From IMG/VR virus record IMGVR_UViG_3300009503_000707, positions 1 to 23,831 of that record: a stretch of DNA of 23,831 nucleotides. One strand, given 5' to 3'. This document shows positions 1 through 8,264 of the stretch, one piece after another. A program made the translations under genes and the position numbers. Each line of letters opens with the position of its first letter. The stretch's first letter is position 1. The DNA is from a virus. A model generated the notes under the pieces. That model worked only from the letters and a program-made list of their open reading frames with translations, had not been told where the DNA came from and made no database searches.

Positions 1-284
1 ACAACATGCATTTTGCCAAGCAGCCCCTGCGTGCTTAGCTCATCGCAGAATTGGCTCACCGCCCAAGTGGTGTTACTACTCGGCCTATTCGTCGAGCCTG
101 CTGTCGCGTCAATCCGCGCAAGCCAGTTTGTCACCCATGCATTCGTTGTCCAGCCACCGCCGCCTCCACCGCCCGCCGGCTGTCGCCCGATGAGCGAGAG
201 AAACCCCGGGTCGCGCAGGCTGTTGGGCTGCGCACCGGCGCAAATGCAAAACGCAAAAAATGCCAGAAAAATCAGTGTTCTCAT
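1..284 (-). CDS. Exported fibre/LamG-like phage protein, partial (left edge)
   Basis: The first 94 codons of a leftward gene run off the left edge of the window. The start is an ATG with a GGAG ribosome site 7 bases upstream, and it overlaps the TGA of the upstream fibre gene by ATGA, so the two are probably translated together. Residues 1-19 form a signal peptide (hydrophobic core, then CAGAQ as a likely cleavage site). A run of seven glycines follows at 38-44, then a region rich in Asn, Thr and Trp. The pattern around residues 53-94 (NWLARIDA, then VSQFCDELSTQGLLGKMHV) resembles the short helical region that precedes LamG/concanavalin domains in many phage tail-appendage proteins. That match is from memory of the family and is an inference. 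The C-terminal, probably larger, part is outside the window. A receptor-binding or virion-surface role is likely but unproven. Confidence 0.6.
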   Translation of the reverse strand, partial: MRTLIFLAFFAFCICAGAQPNSLRDPGFLSLIGRQPAGGGGGGGWTTNAWVTNWLARIDATAGSTNRPSSNTTWAVSQFCDELSTQGLLGKMHV

Positions 285-1642
285 TGCTGTACTCCACCAA
301 CCAAAATGTTTGTCTCGCTGCTGCTGATGCCGATGAACGAAAATGCAATCCGCGCAATGCGTCCGTTGGTGAGCGTGACCGGCGAATTGAAAGTGTTGCT
401 CGAAAGCGTTTGCCAGTTTGTTGGCCAGCTAATCGTTCGATTTGCCCCATTCGGGTAAATTGTGTAAGTGACGCTGATTTCAAAACCAGTTGTCAAGTTT
501 GTCGCGCTCGAAAAATTCACGTTGTCCGCGCAAACAATGGAACGCGAGCTTGGCCCGTTAAAATCGAGAATGTAATTTGTCCCGTTGCTGTCGGGATTGT
601 GTTGCGTGAGTTGATAGCGCACAGAGGAGTAGAGTTGCCCATTCGTCATCACATTCGCGGCGGTGTAAGCTGCGCTCCCCAGCACGTTGCTGTGCGGATA
701 ACCGCGCAACCACATGTCCCCACCGGAATAATCAATTTGCAAATAGGTGGTTGTTTCATCGAACAACGAATCGTAGCCCCGCAAAATCAAGGCGTCACCC
801 GCATTCGTGATATAATAATAGAAGTCTGAAGCACTCGTCGGCCTCAATGAAACCCAATTGTACAATGATAGATTTGTGCGACTTGAAGTTTTGTCCCAAT
901 ACGTTTGCCCGTCCCAAGTGAAGTTTCCTTGAAGTTGCAAATCTGTGATTTGCTGGCCTGCTGGCATATTTGTTGGCCACCCTCGATTTATCAGCCAGCC
1001 ATTTGCATCAGTCCCAAGCCAGCTTTCACCAAAATCGGAAATTTTAATTGGCAAGGGCTGGCCTGCATAACCTGAAAAAACCAATTCTGGATGACCGCCA
1101 TATAAATATCTCAAGAGTATTGGTGATACTCTATCGTAATCATCATGAATTAAAAACCCGACTTGGGCCATGCCGTTTACTGTCCCCCAATTCGTCCATG
1201 CAACCTGCAAATTATCCACCCCGTCTAATCGCATCCACCAATTCGTTAGGATTTCTGTATCATAAATTCTCGGCTGGTGATAAGTCCAGCCCCATGTCAA
1301 TGTGCCGGCCAGCGCGTTTGTTGCGCTCGCAACGTAGTTGGTACTTGCAAGGCCATTCGTCGCGGCGGCCACGTAATTTGTTGCAGATTGCCAGACCGCG
1401 TTGGTTGAGTCCGAAACATAATTGGTTGACGCAAGGCCATTTGTCGCGGCGGCCACGTAATTTGTAATTGATTGCCATGTTGAATTTGTTGCGGCAGCGG
1501 CGATTTGATTGCTATTCGCATTGAAAAAATTGGTTGGCGCGCGCAATTCGCCATTGGTTGTTACCATAACTGGCACAAGCGTTTCCGACGCCATGCAACC
1601 AGCCAATCCCATTGTCAATAGTATGATGATTTGTTTTTTCAT
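281..1642 (-). CDS. Lipoprotein-like tail-fibre protein with internal repeats
   Basis: This 453-residue protein is probably a tail fibre or other surface appendage. Residues 1-16 look like a bacterial lipoprotein signal: two lysines, a hydrophobic stretch, then the lipobox LAGC with Cys16. Residues about 45-115 hold a repeated Asn/Ala/Thr-rich segment with the motif TNYVAAATNGLAS, period 28 residues, typical of fibre shafts. The rest is Trp-, Asn- and Ser-rich with a beta-type pattern, and the C-terminal 70 residues (SVTYTIYPNG, TLTNGRIARIAFSF) resemble the C-terminal beta domains of phage fibres. The start is ATG, one base after the stop of the phosphoesterase gene, with a weak GGAT site. 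A lipidated fibre is odd for a virion protein; the gene could instead encode a host-surface lipoprotein made during infection. Fibre-like: fairly sure. Exact role: unknown. Confidence 0.6.
   Translation of the reverse strand: MKKQIIILLTMGLAGCMASETLVPVMVTTNGELRAPTNFFNANSNQIAAAATNSTWQSITNYVAAATNGLASTNYVSDSTNAVWQSATNYVAAATNGLASTNYVASATNALAGTLTWGWTYHQPRIYDTEILTNWWMRLDGVDNLQVAWTNWGTVNGMAQVGFLIHDDYDRVSPILLRYLYGGHPELVFSGYAGQPLPIKISDFGESWLGTDANGWLINRGWPTNMPAGQQITDLQLQGNFTWDGQTYWDKTSSRTNLSLYNWVSLRPTSASDFYYYITNAGDALILRGYDSLFDETTTYLQIDYSGGDMWLRGYPHSNVLGSAAYTAANVMTNGQLYSSVRYQLTQHNPDSNGTNYILDFNGPSSRSIVCADNVNFSSATNLTTGFEISVTYTIYPNGANRTISWPTNWQTLSSNTFNSPVTLTNGRIARIAFSFIGISSSETNILVGGVQQ
1347..1477. repeat. 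Two 84-bp-spaced direct repeats in the fibre gene
   Basis: A segment of about 47 bases (1347-1393) recurs with few changes at 1431-1477. The period is 84 bp, or 28 codons, so the copies stay in frame. They encode the repeated TNYVAAATNGLAS segment of the fibre shaft. The 30-base core (1351-1380 and 1435-1464) differs at one position only, which suggests recent duplication or gene conversion. Confidence 0.8.
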
Positions 1643-1643
1643 A

Positions 1644-3566
1644 TCAATCCGTCAATGTTGGGGCGATTACGCCGTCAACTGATATTCCGGTGAATTTCTT
1701 GAACCCAGCCGGTGTCTTAATCCACAAGTTCCCAGCACTGTCGAAATACGTATTTGTCCCAATCCAAATTTGCCCCTGTGCATTGGGCGCCGGTGGCGTA
1801 AATGAACCGCCCTGGCTCACTGTAACAGGCGCCACGCCAGAAGACCAAGTGCAGGCTTCCTTGTCAAATTGTATGCCGTCAATCAGTTCTGAATCTATGT
1901 TCAGAAAGAAAACACGAAGTTGTGTGGCCGTGGCGGCAATCAAAAGGGCCCCATGTTTTGCGTTGTAGCGTACCTGGCTGCCTGTAGCGAGTTCTGATTC
2001 GCTTGGTGAAAGTATGGGGGCACCCCCCAACCCACAAACCAAATAAGGCAATCCATCTATAACACAGCGTTCGTACCAATGTTTGTGCCCGCTCAGAACC
2101 AGATTGACGCCAGCCCCCTTGAAATCCCAACGCAACGCCGCGTAATCGTCATTATGCCCGTCGCCGATGCTTGCGTATGGCGGATGATGTAGCACGACAA
2201 TTTTCCAAGGAGCATTGCTCTTGCGTATCAAATCCAGCATGTACCTACCCTGGGGGCTTGTCTCTGTAATCCCATCCTCCTGGGCAATCGTACTACCATC
2301 ATTCATGAAACCTGAATCAATGAAAAACCAATGCACATTGCCAAGCAAAATATCGTAGTACCCCTTGTTGGGCTGGCTTATACCGCCGATTGTAGATGGC
2401 GGCATGTTGAGAAATTCGCGCACCAAATCAAAACGAACAGCCGGGTCACGGTCATGATTGCCGATTGCAGAATAAAACCGTTGGTATTGGGCAACCTGCG
2501 GGCCGGCGGAACCGCGGTAGGGATAAAGAAACATCCGGTAAAGCCGGCCAAAGGTTATATCCAATTGCGTTTTTGTGCTGTCGCCCTTGTTATTCCAAAT
2601 ATCACCGCCACCAATCACAAAGGCCGGCCCCCAGCCCGCAATCAGGTTAGCCACACTTGCTGCCTCTTCCTTTTCGCCATCTATGTCGGCCACAAAGGCA
2701 TACGTCCACGTTGCATCAGTCTTCACCTGCGGCGCAGTTCTGCAAACTTCGTAGTCTGAGCCTGGCGGGAATATGCCGAAAACATTTGGCCGCGGCTTGA
2801 AATTTACATAAACAGGCCGCGCCTCAGGCCGCATCTCCATCTTATGGCGATAAATCAAATCCGCCCGTTTCTTGGTATAAAGCTGCATCATCGCCGCGCC
2901 GGCCTGCATGTCGTCCTCATAAAGCATCAAATGCTGCGCTTTTACATAAACAGCCAACACATCAACCAATTCAACGCCTTCATCTTTATCGTTTTGTTCA
3001 TCGTGGATGGATGAAAGTTTGATGATGTCGTTGTCTGCAAACCGCCGCTTAATCCCTGACCACTCAATTACAACGCGCTCGGTTGATTCAATTCTATGCC
3101 CGATGAAAATGTAATCTGAATCAAGGCAGTACCGGCCCCAATTATACCGGCAGCCTTTGTCAGTTATTGGGTCGGCATGATGAAATCCCATCGGCAATGG
3201 GGGGGCACCCGGCTGAACAATCTTTTTCCACAATGGCCGGCTGGCATCAAGCCAGTCCCAAAATATATGCGAATTATCTTCCCATTCATAAACCACGGGG
3301 CAACAATCCGTTTCTTCTGGCAGAGTATAAATGCGAATCACCTTGCCGCGCGGCTTTTCCAGAACAGTGGCCCCGCAATAAAACAAGGTTGAACAGAATG
3401 GGAAAACATCAATATGCCGCTGCTGATAAAAGGAATCGAATTGTTGAATATCAATCAAGCCGGCAACCAAATCGTCGCGGTGCTGTTTGGTGAGGTTTTC
3501 CGCTTCCCCGTCGGGGAAGGCCTTGGCAATTACTGCCTTCCTTAAATCAGCAAATATTGTTGACAT
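1644..3566 (-). CDS. Virion-type protein with calcineurin-like metallophosphoesterase domain
   Basis: The protein has 640 residues in two parts. Residues 1 to about 285 do not match a named enzyme. They contain segments (LVDVLAVYVKAQHLML, then EDDMQAGAAMMQLYTKKRA) that look like the helical part of phage head-tail or tail structural proteins. Residues about 288-555 are a calcineurin-like metallophosphoesterase. The metal motifs are D294-I-D296, GGGD322, GNHD at 369-372, the HH pair at 460-461 and GHKH at 493-496. The first motif has Asp where the usual D-x-H has His, so metal binding may differ. A short C-terminal tail (about 595-640) ends in a beta-like segment. I chose the ATG at 3566, with GGAG six bases upstream, over a TTG four codons earlier. 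It sits in the structural operon between two fibre-like genes and a small protein, so it is probably a virion or tail protein that cuts phosphoesters on the cell surface or in capsule. The substrate is unknown. Confidence 0.7.
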   Translation of the reverse strand: MSTIFADLRKAVIAKAFPDGEAENLTKQHRDDLVAGLIDIQQFDSFYQQRHIDVFPFCSTLFYCGATVLEKPRGKVIRIYTLPEETDCCPVVYEWEDNSHIFWDWLDASRPLWKKIVQPGAPPLPMGFHHADPITDKGCRYNWGRYCLDSDYIFIGHRIESTERVVIEWSGIKRRFADNDIIKLSSIHDEQNDKDEGVELVDVLAVYVKAQHLMLYEDDMQAGAAMMQLYTKKRADLIYRHKMEMRPEARPVYVNFKPRPNVFGIFPPGSDYEVCRTAPQVKTDATWTYAFVADIDGEKEEAASVANLIAGWGPAFVIGGGDIWNNKGDSTKTQLDITFGRLYRMFLYPYRGSAGPQVAQYQRFYSAIGNHDRDPAVRFDLVREFLNMPPSTIGGISQPNKGYYDILLGNVHWFFIDSGFMNDGSTIAQEDGITETSPQGRYMLDLIRKSNAPWKIVVLHHPPYASIGDGHNDDYAALRWDFKGAGVNLVLSGHKHWYERCVIDGLPYLVCGLGGAPILSPSESELATGSQVRYNAKHGALLIAATATQLRVFFLNIDSELIDGIQFDKEACTWSSGVAPVTVSQGGSFTPPAPNAQGQIWIGTNTYFDSAGNLWIKTPAGFKKFTGISVDGVIAPTLTD

Positions 3567-3585
3567 GGCTATCTCCAAAAACTGC

Positions 3586-3612
3586 CTTGCCTAACTTTAC
3601 TCAGGCGGCAAG
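3586..3612 (-). terminator. Possible weak terminator or attenuator hairpin
   Basis: CTTGCC (3586-3591) pairs with GGCAAG (3607-3612) over a 15-base loop. Read on the minus strand, the stem is followed three bases later by a run of five T (GCAGTTTTT). It lies in the gap between the small Pro-rich gene and the phosphoesterase gene. The stem is only six pairs, so this may tune read-through rather than stop transcription. Confidence 0.28.
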
Positions 3613-3628
3613 CCACGTCAACATTTTA

Positions 3629-4102
3629 TTATGTGGCCTTTTTAGGCCGGCCAACTTTGACTTTTACGCCGCGGCTGATTGGCTCACCGCCTTCGCCAGC
3701 CAGTACCCCCGCAGAGGTTGCAGGGGCGGCCTTTACCACAGCCGCTTCTGCACTTGCCTGTGCCACCGCAGGCTGGGCAGGGGATAACATCACTTGTTGT
3801 TGCGGCGGTTGCGGTTTTGGCGGTGGCCCCCAATGCGGACTTAAATCCACTATTCGCAATTGCGGGATTGATTGGCTGGGCGGGCTTGTCAGTTGTTTTT
3901 TTTTCAATTCATCGTAGATTTCTTTTGAAATCTCGACAACGCCGCCAATATGACGTTTCAAGCAAATCTCAATCGTTTTCAGTTCAGGCGCGTCATCGGC
4001 CAGTTCGAGTATCCCGTATTCATCAGGTATTGGGGTAAAGACAATTTGATTGCCTTCATGAAATATGGTTGTTTTGATATTCGATTTTTTAAAGTATCGC
4101 AT
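3629..4102 (-). CDS. Small structural-operon protein with Pro/Ala-rich tail
   Basis: I do not recognise this 157-residue protein. The N-terminal half (residues 1-75) is mixed alpha/beta: it starts MRYFKKSN, then has a strand-like FTPIPDEYGILEL and a helix ending in EIYDELKKKQ. The second half is low in complexity and probably disordered, with PPKPQPPQQQ and then an Ala-rich stretch. It ends in a basic VKVGRPKKAT tail that looks like a single AT-hook, which could touch DNA or simply be charged. The ATG at 4102 has an AAGG site six bases upstream and was chosen over an upstream ATG at 4153 that would overlap the preceding gene by 22 bases. Its place just after the capsid and decoration-like genes suggests a head completion or connector role, but that is inference only. 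Confidence 0.6.
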   Translation of the reverse strand: MRYFKKSNIKTTIFHEGNQIVFTPIPDEYGILELADDAPELKTIEICLKRHIGGVVEISKEIYDELKKKQLTSPPSQSIPQLRIVDLSPHWGPPPKPQPPQQQVMLSPAQPAVAQASAEAAVVKAAPATSAGVLAGEGGEPISRGVKVKVGRPKKAT

Positions 4103-4131
4103 ATCAAACCTTTGTGTTTCAGGTTTAGCTC

Positions 4132-4614
4132 TTAAGGCCAGTAGCCAACGCAAACATTGGACGGATAGACTGTCGCCCCGCTCGCGTTTGAAATGGCGGT
4201 CAAAGCCAAATACTTGGCCCCACCGAAATTAGTAAATGGCAGCGTGGCGAAAAGGTTCTGGACATTGGTTGTCTTGTCGCTTGTAGAAACCGCTAGGCTG
4301 ATTGGCTGGTTCGACGTCCAGTAAACATTGTCTGCTGACACATCAAACTTGAGCGTCAAGCTTACATTGGTCGCTGCGGCCATCTTCAACCGGCACACCA
4401 CCCCCAGCGGGCTGCTTCGTGGCGCCGCAAATGCAGCACCAACAACATTTGATTGCTGGCTCGCCCCAACTGAGCTTGGCAGATAGGCGCTGCCAAAGTT
4501 CTTGTAACCATAGTTGTCGGGGCCAGGTACAGAAATACTAGGCCCCGTCCAAGTAGCAGCGCACAAAATCAGTACGCTGGCAGCCAATCCAATTGCAATT
4601 GCGATTTTCTTCAT
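4132..4614 (-). CDS. Exported decoration-like protein after the capsid gene
   Basis: The protein has 160 residues and no family I can name with certainty. It begins with a clear Sec signal peptide (MKKIAIAIGLAASVLILCAA), and the mature part is Ser/Thr/Asn-rich and beta-type. The segment LTLKFDVSADNVYWTSN is similar in style to beta-sandwich phage decoration or appendage proteins. Translation starts at an ATG with a strong GGAGG site. It lies 20 bases downstream of the major capsid gene in the same operon, the usual place for a capsid decoration protein. A signal peptide does not fit simple capsid binding in the cytoplasm, so it may instead be exported. Either the hydrophobic N-terminus is a membrane or particle anchor, or the protein acts outside the cell. 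Coding: sure. Function: uncertain. Confidence 0.62.
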   Translation of the reverse strand: MKKIAIAIGLAASVLILCAATWTGPSISVPGPDNYGYKNFGSAYLPSSVGASQQSNVVGAAFAAPRSSPLGVVCRLKMAAATNVSLTLKFDVSADNVYWTSNQPISLAVSTSDKTTNVQNLFATLPFTNFGGAKYLALTAISNASGATVYPSNVCVGYWP

Positions 4615-4634
4615 TTCATCCTCCGTTAAATTGA

Positions 4635-6344
4635 TTAGTTGTCGTCGTAATCGCCGGCTTCCTGAGTGTGGTCAGGTACTTCGTCGGCAATATTCTCGCC
4701 AATCCAATCGCCAGCCGGGCACTCGGCTATTTGCGTGTGCGTTGTGGACATCAAAGTCGTTGTCTTGGTCGGGACACGCATCACGCAGCGATATGAATTA
4801 TCAACCGCAGCAAGCGTTTGCAAATCACCGGTCTTGTGGACAACTCTGTTGCTGCCCAGAATGCCGGTGTAATTCTTGCTCCAGTCAATAATCCAAATCC
4901 TGTTGCCGAAGTTTTTCCAAGCCGCGTTGCCGGTCGCCGCGGCGCGGGCCTCGCATTCATCCCGATAATCGTCAAAGAACCTGTCGGTGATGATGTTGAG
5001 GTAACAGTTCGGGTAATCCAGATAGAACCGTTTGAACGTGAAGCCAAACGGCGATTTCTGCTCCCCACTGCTCAGGTCAATGTTCATCCGCAGCAGGCTC
5101 TTGCTCTTGGCCTCATAGTAATTGATGAGGGCCTGCTGGAACAGGAGCGCATAGTTCGACGGCATGAACACGTCAACCTCGTTGCTCTTGTTGCCGGTAT
5201 CGTTGCGGATACGCAGCAACCGATAGAGCATCTTCTGGAAGCTCGGTATGCTGAGCCGTTGCCCTTGGAAATCACGCACACGCTTGCATTGCAACCATTG
5301 CTCATACCAACCGATTGAGTTGGCCTTGTAACCAACGCAACGGCTGCCGTCAATTGCCGCAGTGGTGATTTGCTGCAGGCTGCTGACGGTGTTGATGTCC
5401 TGATTCGGCAACGGCTGGTTGAAGAACATGGTATTGACAAACCGCCTGTAGAAATCTTCACCAGCCTGCCGGTTATACTCGACTACAGGCAGATGGAAGT
5501 AATTCGCATACAGCGGGTTATTGGCCAGAACCAACCCCAACCATTCCTCGTATTGCTCGTCAATCGCCAGAGCATCACGAACAGTTTCAACCCAGAACGG
5601 TTGCTCGCTGTGGCTAATCAAGCCAGGCGGCTGAGCACACCAGCTCTCAAAATCGGATACGTTGGCTGTACCACGATAGACAATGGCGTTCACCGGCCCA
5701 TTTGTCCATGTATGACTCGATACTGAAACCTTGCGTGAAGCCGGCAAATTGGAAGGCCCGGCAGTCAAAGCCAACCGGATGGTTTGAGTGCCGGAATTCA
5801 CAGTTGAATCAACAACTGTCCACGCCGCCCGCACAAGTGAACTGCCATCGTCGCCGACAGACTCAGTCCAGACACGCTCGCCAACATTGAACCAGCGGGT
5901 GTCCACCGGTATGCCTGTGCGGCTGGAAACGTTTATGTCCCAGTAATCGGCGCCGCTAACCTGCACACCATGCCCACCTGCCCCCTCCCAGTAATTGTTG
6001 TTGATGGGGCCTTTGCGCCGGCCCAAAATGTATGGGCGAATGCGAATAAGCCCGTTGCTCATGATTTCGGTGCTTATCCGTTTCGACAAGTCCACTTTGT
6101 TGGCCAAAAGAAACTTGGTCAACGGGGTTTGCTGCGCCTGGCAGGCGTTCAATTCAAGTTGATGCATGAACAACGCGCCCATGATGCGATATTTCCCATC
6201 CGAACTCAGGAACATATCGTCCAAATCGGTGGGCGAAGGTACAATTGCATTGCACGTTGTTACACTGCTTGCGCGGGCAATGTCGGTCGTCAGTGCTGGT
6301 ATGCACGCCTGAAAAATATTTGTTATATCGCTTTGTGCTGGCAT
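4635..6344 (-). CDS. Major capsid protein (probable)
   Basis: At 569 residues this is the best candidate for the major head protein. It directly follows the scaffold-like gene and has the size and composition of a large HK97-type capsid protein. The N-terminal part is mainly helical (KYRIMGALFMHQLEL and LTKFLLANKVDLSKRI). Residues about 130-230 are Trp-, Ser-, Thr- and Val-rich, with a beta pattern that suggests an inserted domain. The remainder is alpha/beta, with a C-terminal acidic tail (EVPDHTQEAGDYDDN). A conserved-looking stretch at DVFMPSNYALLFQQALINYY resembles the spine and P-domain region of podophage-type capsid proteins. The ATG has an AAAGGA site seven bases upstream. No single diagnostic motif exists for this family, so the call rests mainly on position, length and the scaffold neighbour. 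Confidence 0.72.
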   Translation of the reverse strand: MPAQSDITNIFQACIPALTTDIARASSVTTCNAIVPSPTDLDDMFLSSDGKYRIMGALFMHQLELNACQAQQTPLTKFLLANKVDLSKRISTEIMSNGLIRIRPYILGRRKGPINNNYWEGAGGHGVQVSGADYWDINVSSRTGIPVDTRWFNVGERVWTESVGDDGSSLVRAAWTVVDSTVNSGTQTIRLALTAGPSNLPASRKVSVSSHTWTNGPVNAIVYRGTANVSDFESWCAQPPGLISHSEQPFWVETVRDALAIDEQYEEWLGLVLANNPLYANYFHLPVVEYNRQAGEDFYRRFVNTMFFNQPLPNQDINTVSSLQQITTAAIDGSRCVGYKANSIGWYEQWLQCKRVRDFQGQRLSIPSFQKMLYRLLRIRNDTGNKSNEVDVFMPSNYALLFQQALINYYEAKSKSLLRMNIDLSSGEQKSPFGFTFKRFYLDYPNCYLNIITDRFFDDYRDECEARAAATGNAAWKNFGNRIWIIDWSKNYTGILGSNRVVHKTGDLQTLAAVDNSYRCVMRVPTKTTTLMSTTHTQIAECPAGDWIGENIADEVPDHTQEAGDYDDN

Positions 6345-6467
6345 AGCTCAATCCTTTCTACAACCAATTTAACACCGCAACTTAATAATGCCAGCTAGTT
6401 AAATCGGCATCTAATGAATATTATGTAATTGAGCTGTAATCCATTATAAGATAATGGGTTTCTTATT
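6345..6467. other. Spacer between scaffold and capsid genes with a hairpin
   Basis: This is the longest gap in the structural operon. It contains CCATTAT (6441-6447), a three-base loop AAG, and ATAATGG (6451-6457), which is a perfect 7-pair hairpin extendable to ten pairs with one G-T pair. It starts a few bases after the scaffold stop. On the minus strand no T-run follows, so it does not look like a strong terminator. It may be an RNA-processing or mRNA-stability element, or part of a capsid-gene promoter region (the stem contains TATAAT on the minus strand). The rest is AT-rich with no ORF. Confidence 0.4.
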
Positions 6468-7922
6468 TTATGTGATGGCGCCTGATGGCGGTAATCCGTT
6501 CAAAAGAGCATTCAAAAGCTTGCTCCCAGGCCCCTTTAACCCGCCTGATTGAGTGGTTGTTTTTGTGGCTACTGGCGCGGCGGCGGTTGATGGTGAAAGC
6601 GGCTTGCTAGCCGCCGGCGGCGGCATTGGCGGCGGGCTATTCAGCGCGATTTCCGCCGCTTTATCGGCCTTGCCGGGCTTTTGCAGGCCGTATTTGCGCT
6701 CGACAATTTTTTGGATGCGCTCCTGTTCTTGTTGGGCTTTTTCTTTCGCTTCTTCGAGAATGAGGTGATTGTTGATTGCAATAAGCGTTTGCGGGTCAAG
6801 TGTCCATCGCTTTGCTTTTTCCGCATCAGACAACTTGTTATACTGGGTAACAGAAATAAATTGCCGGCCTTGGCCATCTTTTTGCTCTTCTTCAGGCAGG
6901 CTGGTAATGTATTTTTCGATGTTGGCAACCGCCGATACAACGGCATCAGTTTGCCGTTCATCAGCCAGCCCGTTGATGAACGATTCAACTGTCGCCGCAA
7001 ACACAGCCGCTGCCTGAGCCGCGGATTCAATTATCTCGGCTGATTCAGGCGCAAGTTCGGTCAGTTTATCCCTTGAGAATTTCCCGTCCTTGAACACTTC
7101 ATCAAAGGCATCTTTGCCGACCATTTCATTCACAACATCAGCCGCGGCGCTTAAGGCGGTTTGCATTATCTTCGGCTGCACTTCTTTGAGCTTGGCTTGC
7201 TTAACTGTTTGCTCAAGCTCCTGAACTTTTGAAGCTATTGGCTTCAATTTCAACTGTTCCTGTGCCTTTTCGAAATCAGCTTGCGAATAGTTGAAGCCGA
7301 TTTTCTGACGCAGATTCGCGGCGTGTTCATTCCATGCCTCTGCCATTGCCGCGTTGCGTTCCTCATCGCTGGCAAAATTTTCGGGCGGGTTCGCCTTTTC
7401 CCACTTGTCGCGGAATGTATCCGCATCTTTTTCAAGGGTAGCCTTGAATTTCAGCGCCTTTTGCGGGTAATCCTTGTACTTGTCTGGGTACAAGTTGGCC
7501 ATTTCAACAATGACCTCATAAGCCTGCCGGTCTTCCTCAGGCAGTTTATCCGGCGGAATAATCTCTTCTTCAGCCGGCTGCGCTGGGGGCGGTGTTTTCG
7601 TTTTTTCATCTTTATCTTTCAGCGCCTTGGCAACCCCCCGCGCCGCCGCCTCAGCAATTTTCTCCGGGTCAATCTCCGGATAATCCTTTGCCTTTTTAAT
7701 GCGCTTGGCAGGTGCCGGGGGCGGCGTTGGTTCTTTTGGTTTGTCATCCGCCTGGGACGGTTCCGCCGGTTGGCCAAGCAAAGTGGAAAGCACCTTGCCG
7801 GCTACCTCAGGCGGTACAGTCTCCGGTTTTTCTGCCGATTGATTCTGTTGCTTGACAACTTGTTGGTTGTCGGTGTCTTGTTCGACAGTTTGATTTTGGA
7901 TTGTGTCTTTGTCGTTTTCCAT
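6468..7922 (-). CDS. Scaffold/prohead core-like protein
   Basis: This 484-residue, highly charged protein has low complexity at both ends. The N-terminal 120 residues are rich in Gln, Pro, Glu and Lys. The middle (about 120-400) is a string of long charged helices with predicted coiled-coil character (for example KPIASKVQELEQTVKQAKLK). The C-terminus is Pro/Ala/Ser-rich (PPPMPPPAASKPLSPSTAAA) and ends in a short hydrophobic helix, KLLNALLNGLPPSGAIT, of the sort that scaffold proteins use to bind capsid protein. It sits between the portal and major capsid genes, where scaffolds usually lie. The ATG follows the upstream stop by three bases and has no clear ribosome site, so translation is probably coupled. 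No protease motif was seen. Scaffold function is inferred from position and composition. Confidence 0.7.
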   Translation of the reverse strand: MENDKDTIQNQTVEQDTDNQQVVKQQNQSAEKPETVPPEVAGKVLSTLLGQPAEPSQADDKPKEPTPPPAPAKRIKKAKDYPEIDPEKIAEAAARGVAKALKDKDEKTKTPPPAQPAEEEIIPPDKLPEEDRQAYEVIVEMANLYPDKYKDYPQKALKFKATLEKDADTFRDKWEKANPPENFASDEERNAAMAEAWNEHAANLRQKIGFNYSQADFEKAQEQLKLKPIASKVQELEQTVKQAKLKEVQPKIMQTALSAAADVVNEMVGKDAFDEVFKDGKFSRDKLTELAPESAEIIESAAQAAAVFAATVESFINGLADERQTDAVVSAVANIEKYITSLPEEEQKDGQGRQFISVTQYNKLSDAEKAKRWTLDPQTLIAINNHLILEEAKEKAQQEQERIQKIVERKYGLQKPGKADKAAEIALNSPPPMPPPAASKPLSPSTAAAPVATKTTTQSGGLKGPGSKLLNALLNGLPPSGAIT

Positions 7923-7925
7923 AGG

Positions 7926-8219
7926 TTAGATTTGCACTTTGTTCAAGGTTACGGTTTTCTTGTCCAGCTCAGACCAAATCATGTCCAATCTCTCCTGACA
8001 CGTCTTCCATTCAAGGGCAGCGCGTGCATTGGAATTGGCGGCATCCATTATTTTCGGATACGCAAGGAGAGCATCCGCCAAATCACAGCCAGCGAGAATT
8101 TTGTGGTAATCAGCGCGATTTTCAATCACGCGGCGTAGGATTTCCATTCCTGGGTGCTGGAAAAGCGCCAGTAAGTTTTGAATTTCCACCTCAGTTAGTG
8201 GTGTTTTTTCAATTACCAT
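7926..8219 (-). CDS. Small helical protein between portal and scaffold
   Basis: This is a 97-residue protein, helical throughout, with no signal peptide or membrane segment. It begins MVIEKTPLTEVEIQNLLALF and contains a conserved-looking Trp region, ALEWKTCQERLDMIW, near the C-terminus. I do not recognise a named family; small proteins of this type are common between portal and scaffold genes of podovirus-like phages. The ATG at 8219 was chosen over a TTG three codons earlier; neither has a strong ribosome site. It ends three bases before the scaffold gene, so the two are likely co-translated. It may take part in head assembly, but the sequence itself does not show how. Confidence 0.6.
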   Translation of the reverse strand: MVIEKTPLTEVEIQNLLALFQHPGMEILRRVIENRADYHKILAGCDLADALLAYPKIMDAANSNARAALEWKTCQERLDMIWSELDKKTVTLNKVQI

Positions 8220-8264
8220 ATAGTTCAATCTACATTATCCATCACTTGAGTTCAAATCTTTTTT

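Noticed and set aside
281-829. Rightward open frames opposite the fibre gene
   Set aside because: These are shadows of a repeat-bearing coding gene on the minus strand with a proper start and lipobox.
7281-8138. 285-codon rightward open frame opposite the scaffold gene
   Set aside because: It is antisense to a well-supported coding gene, and its product is an Arg/Leu/Phe-rich sequence typical of a shadow of a charged, Ala/Glu-rich protein.
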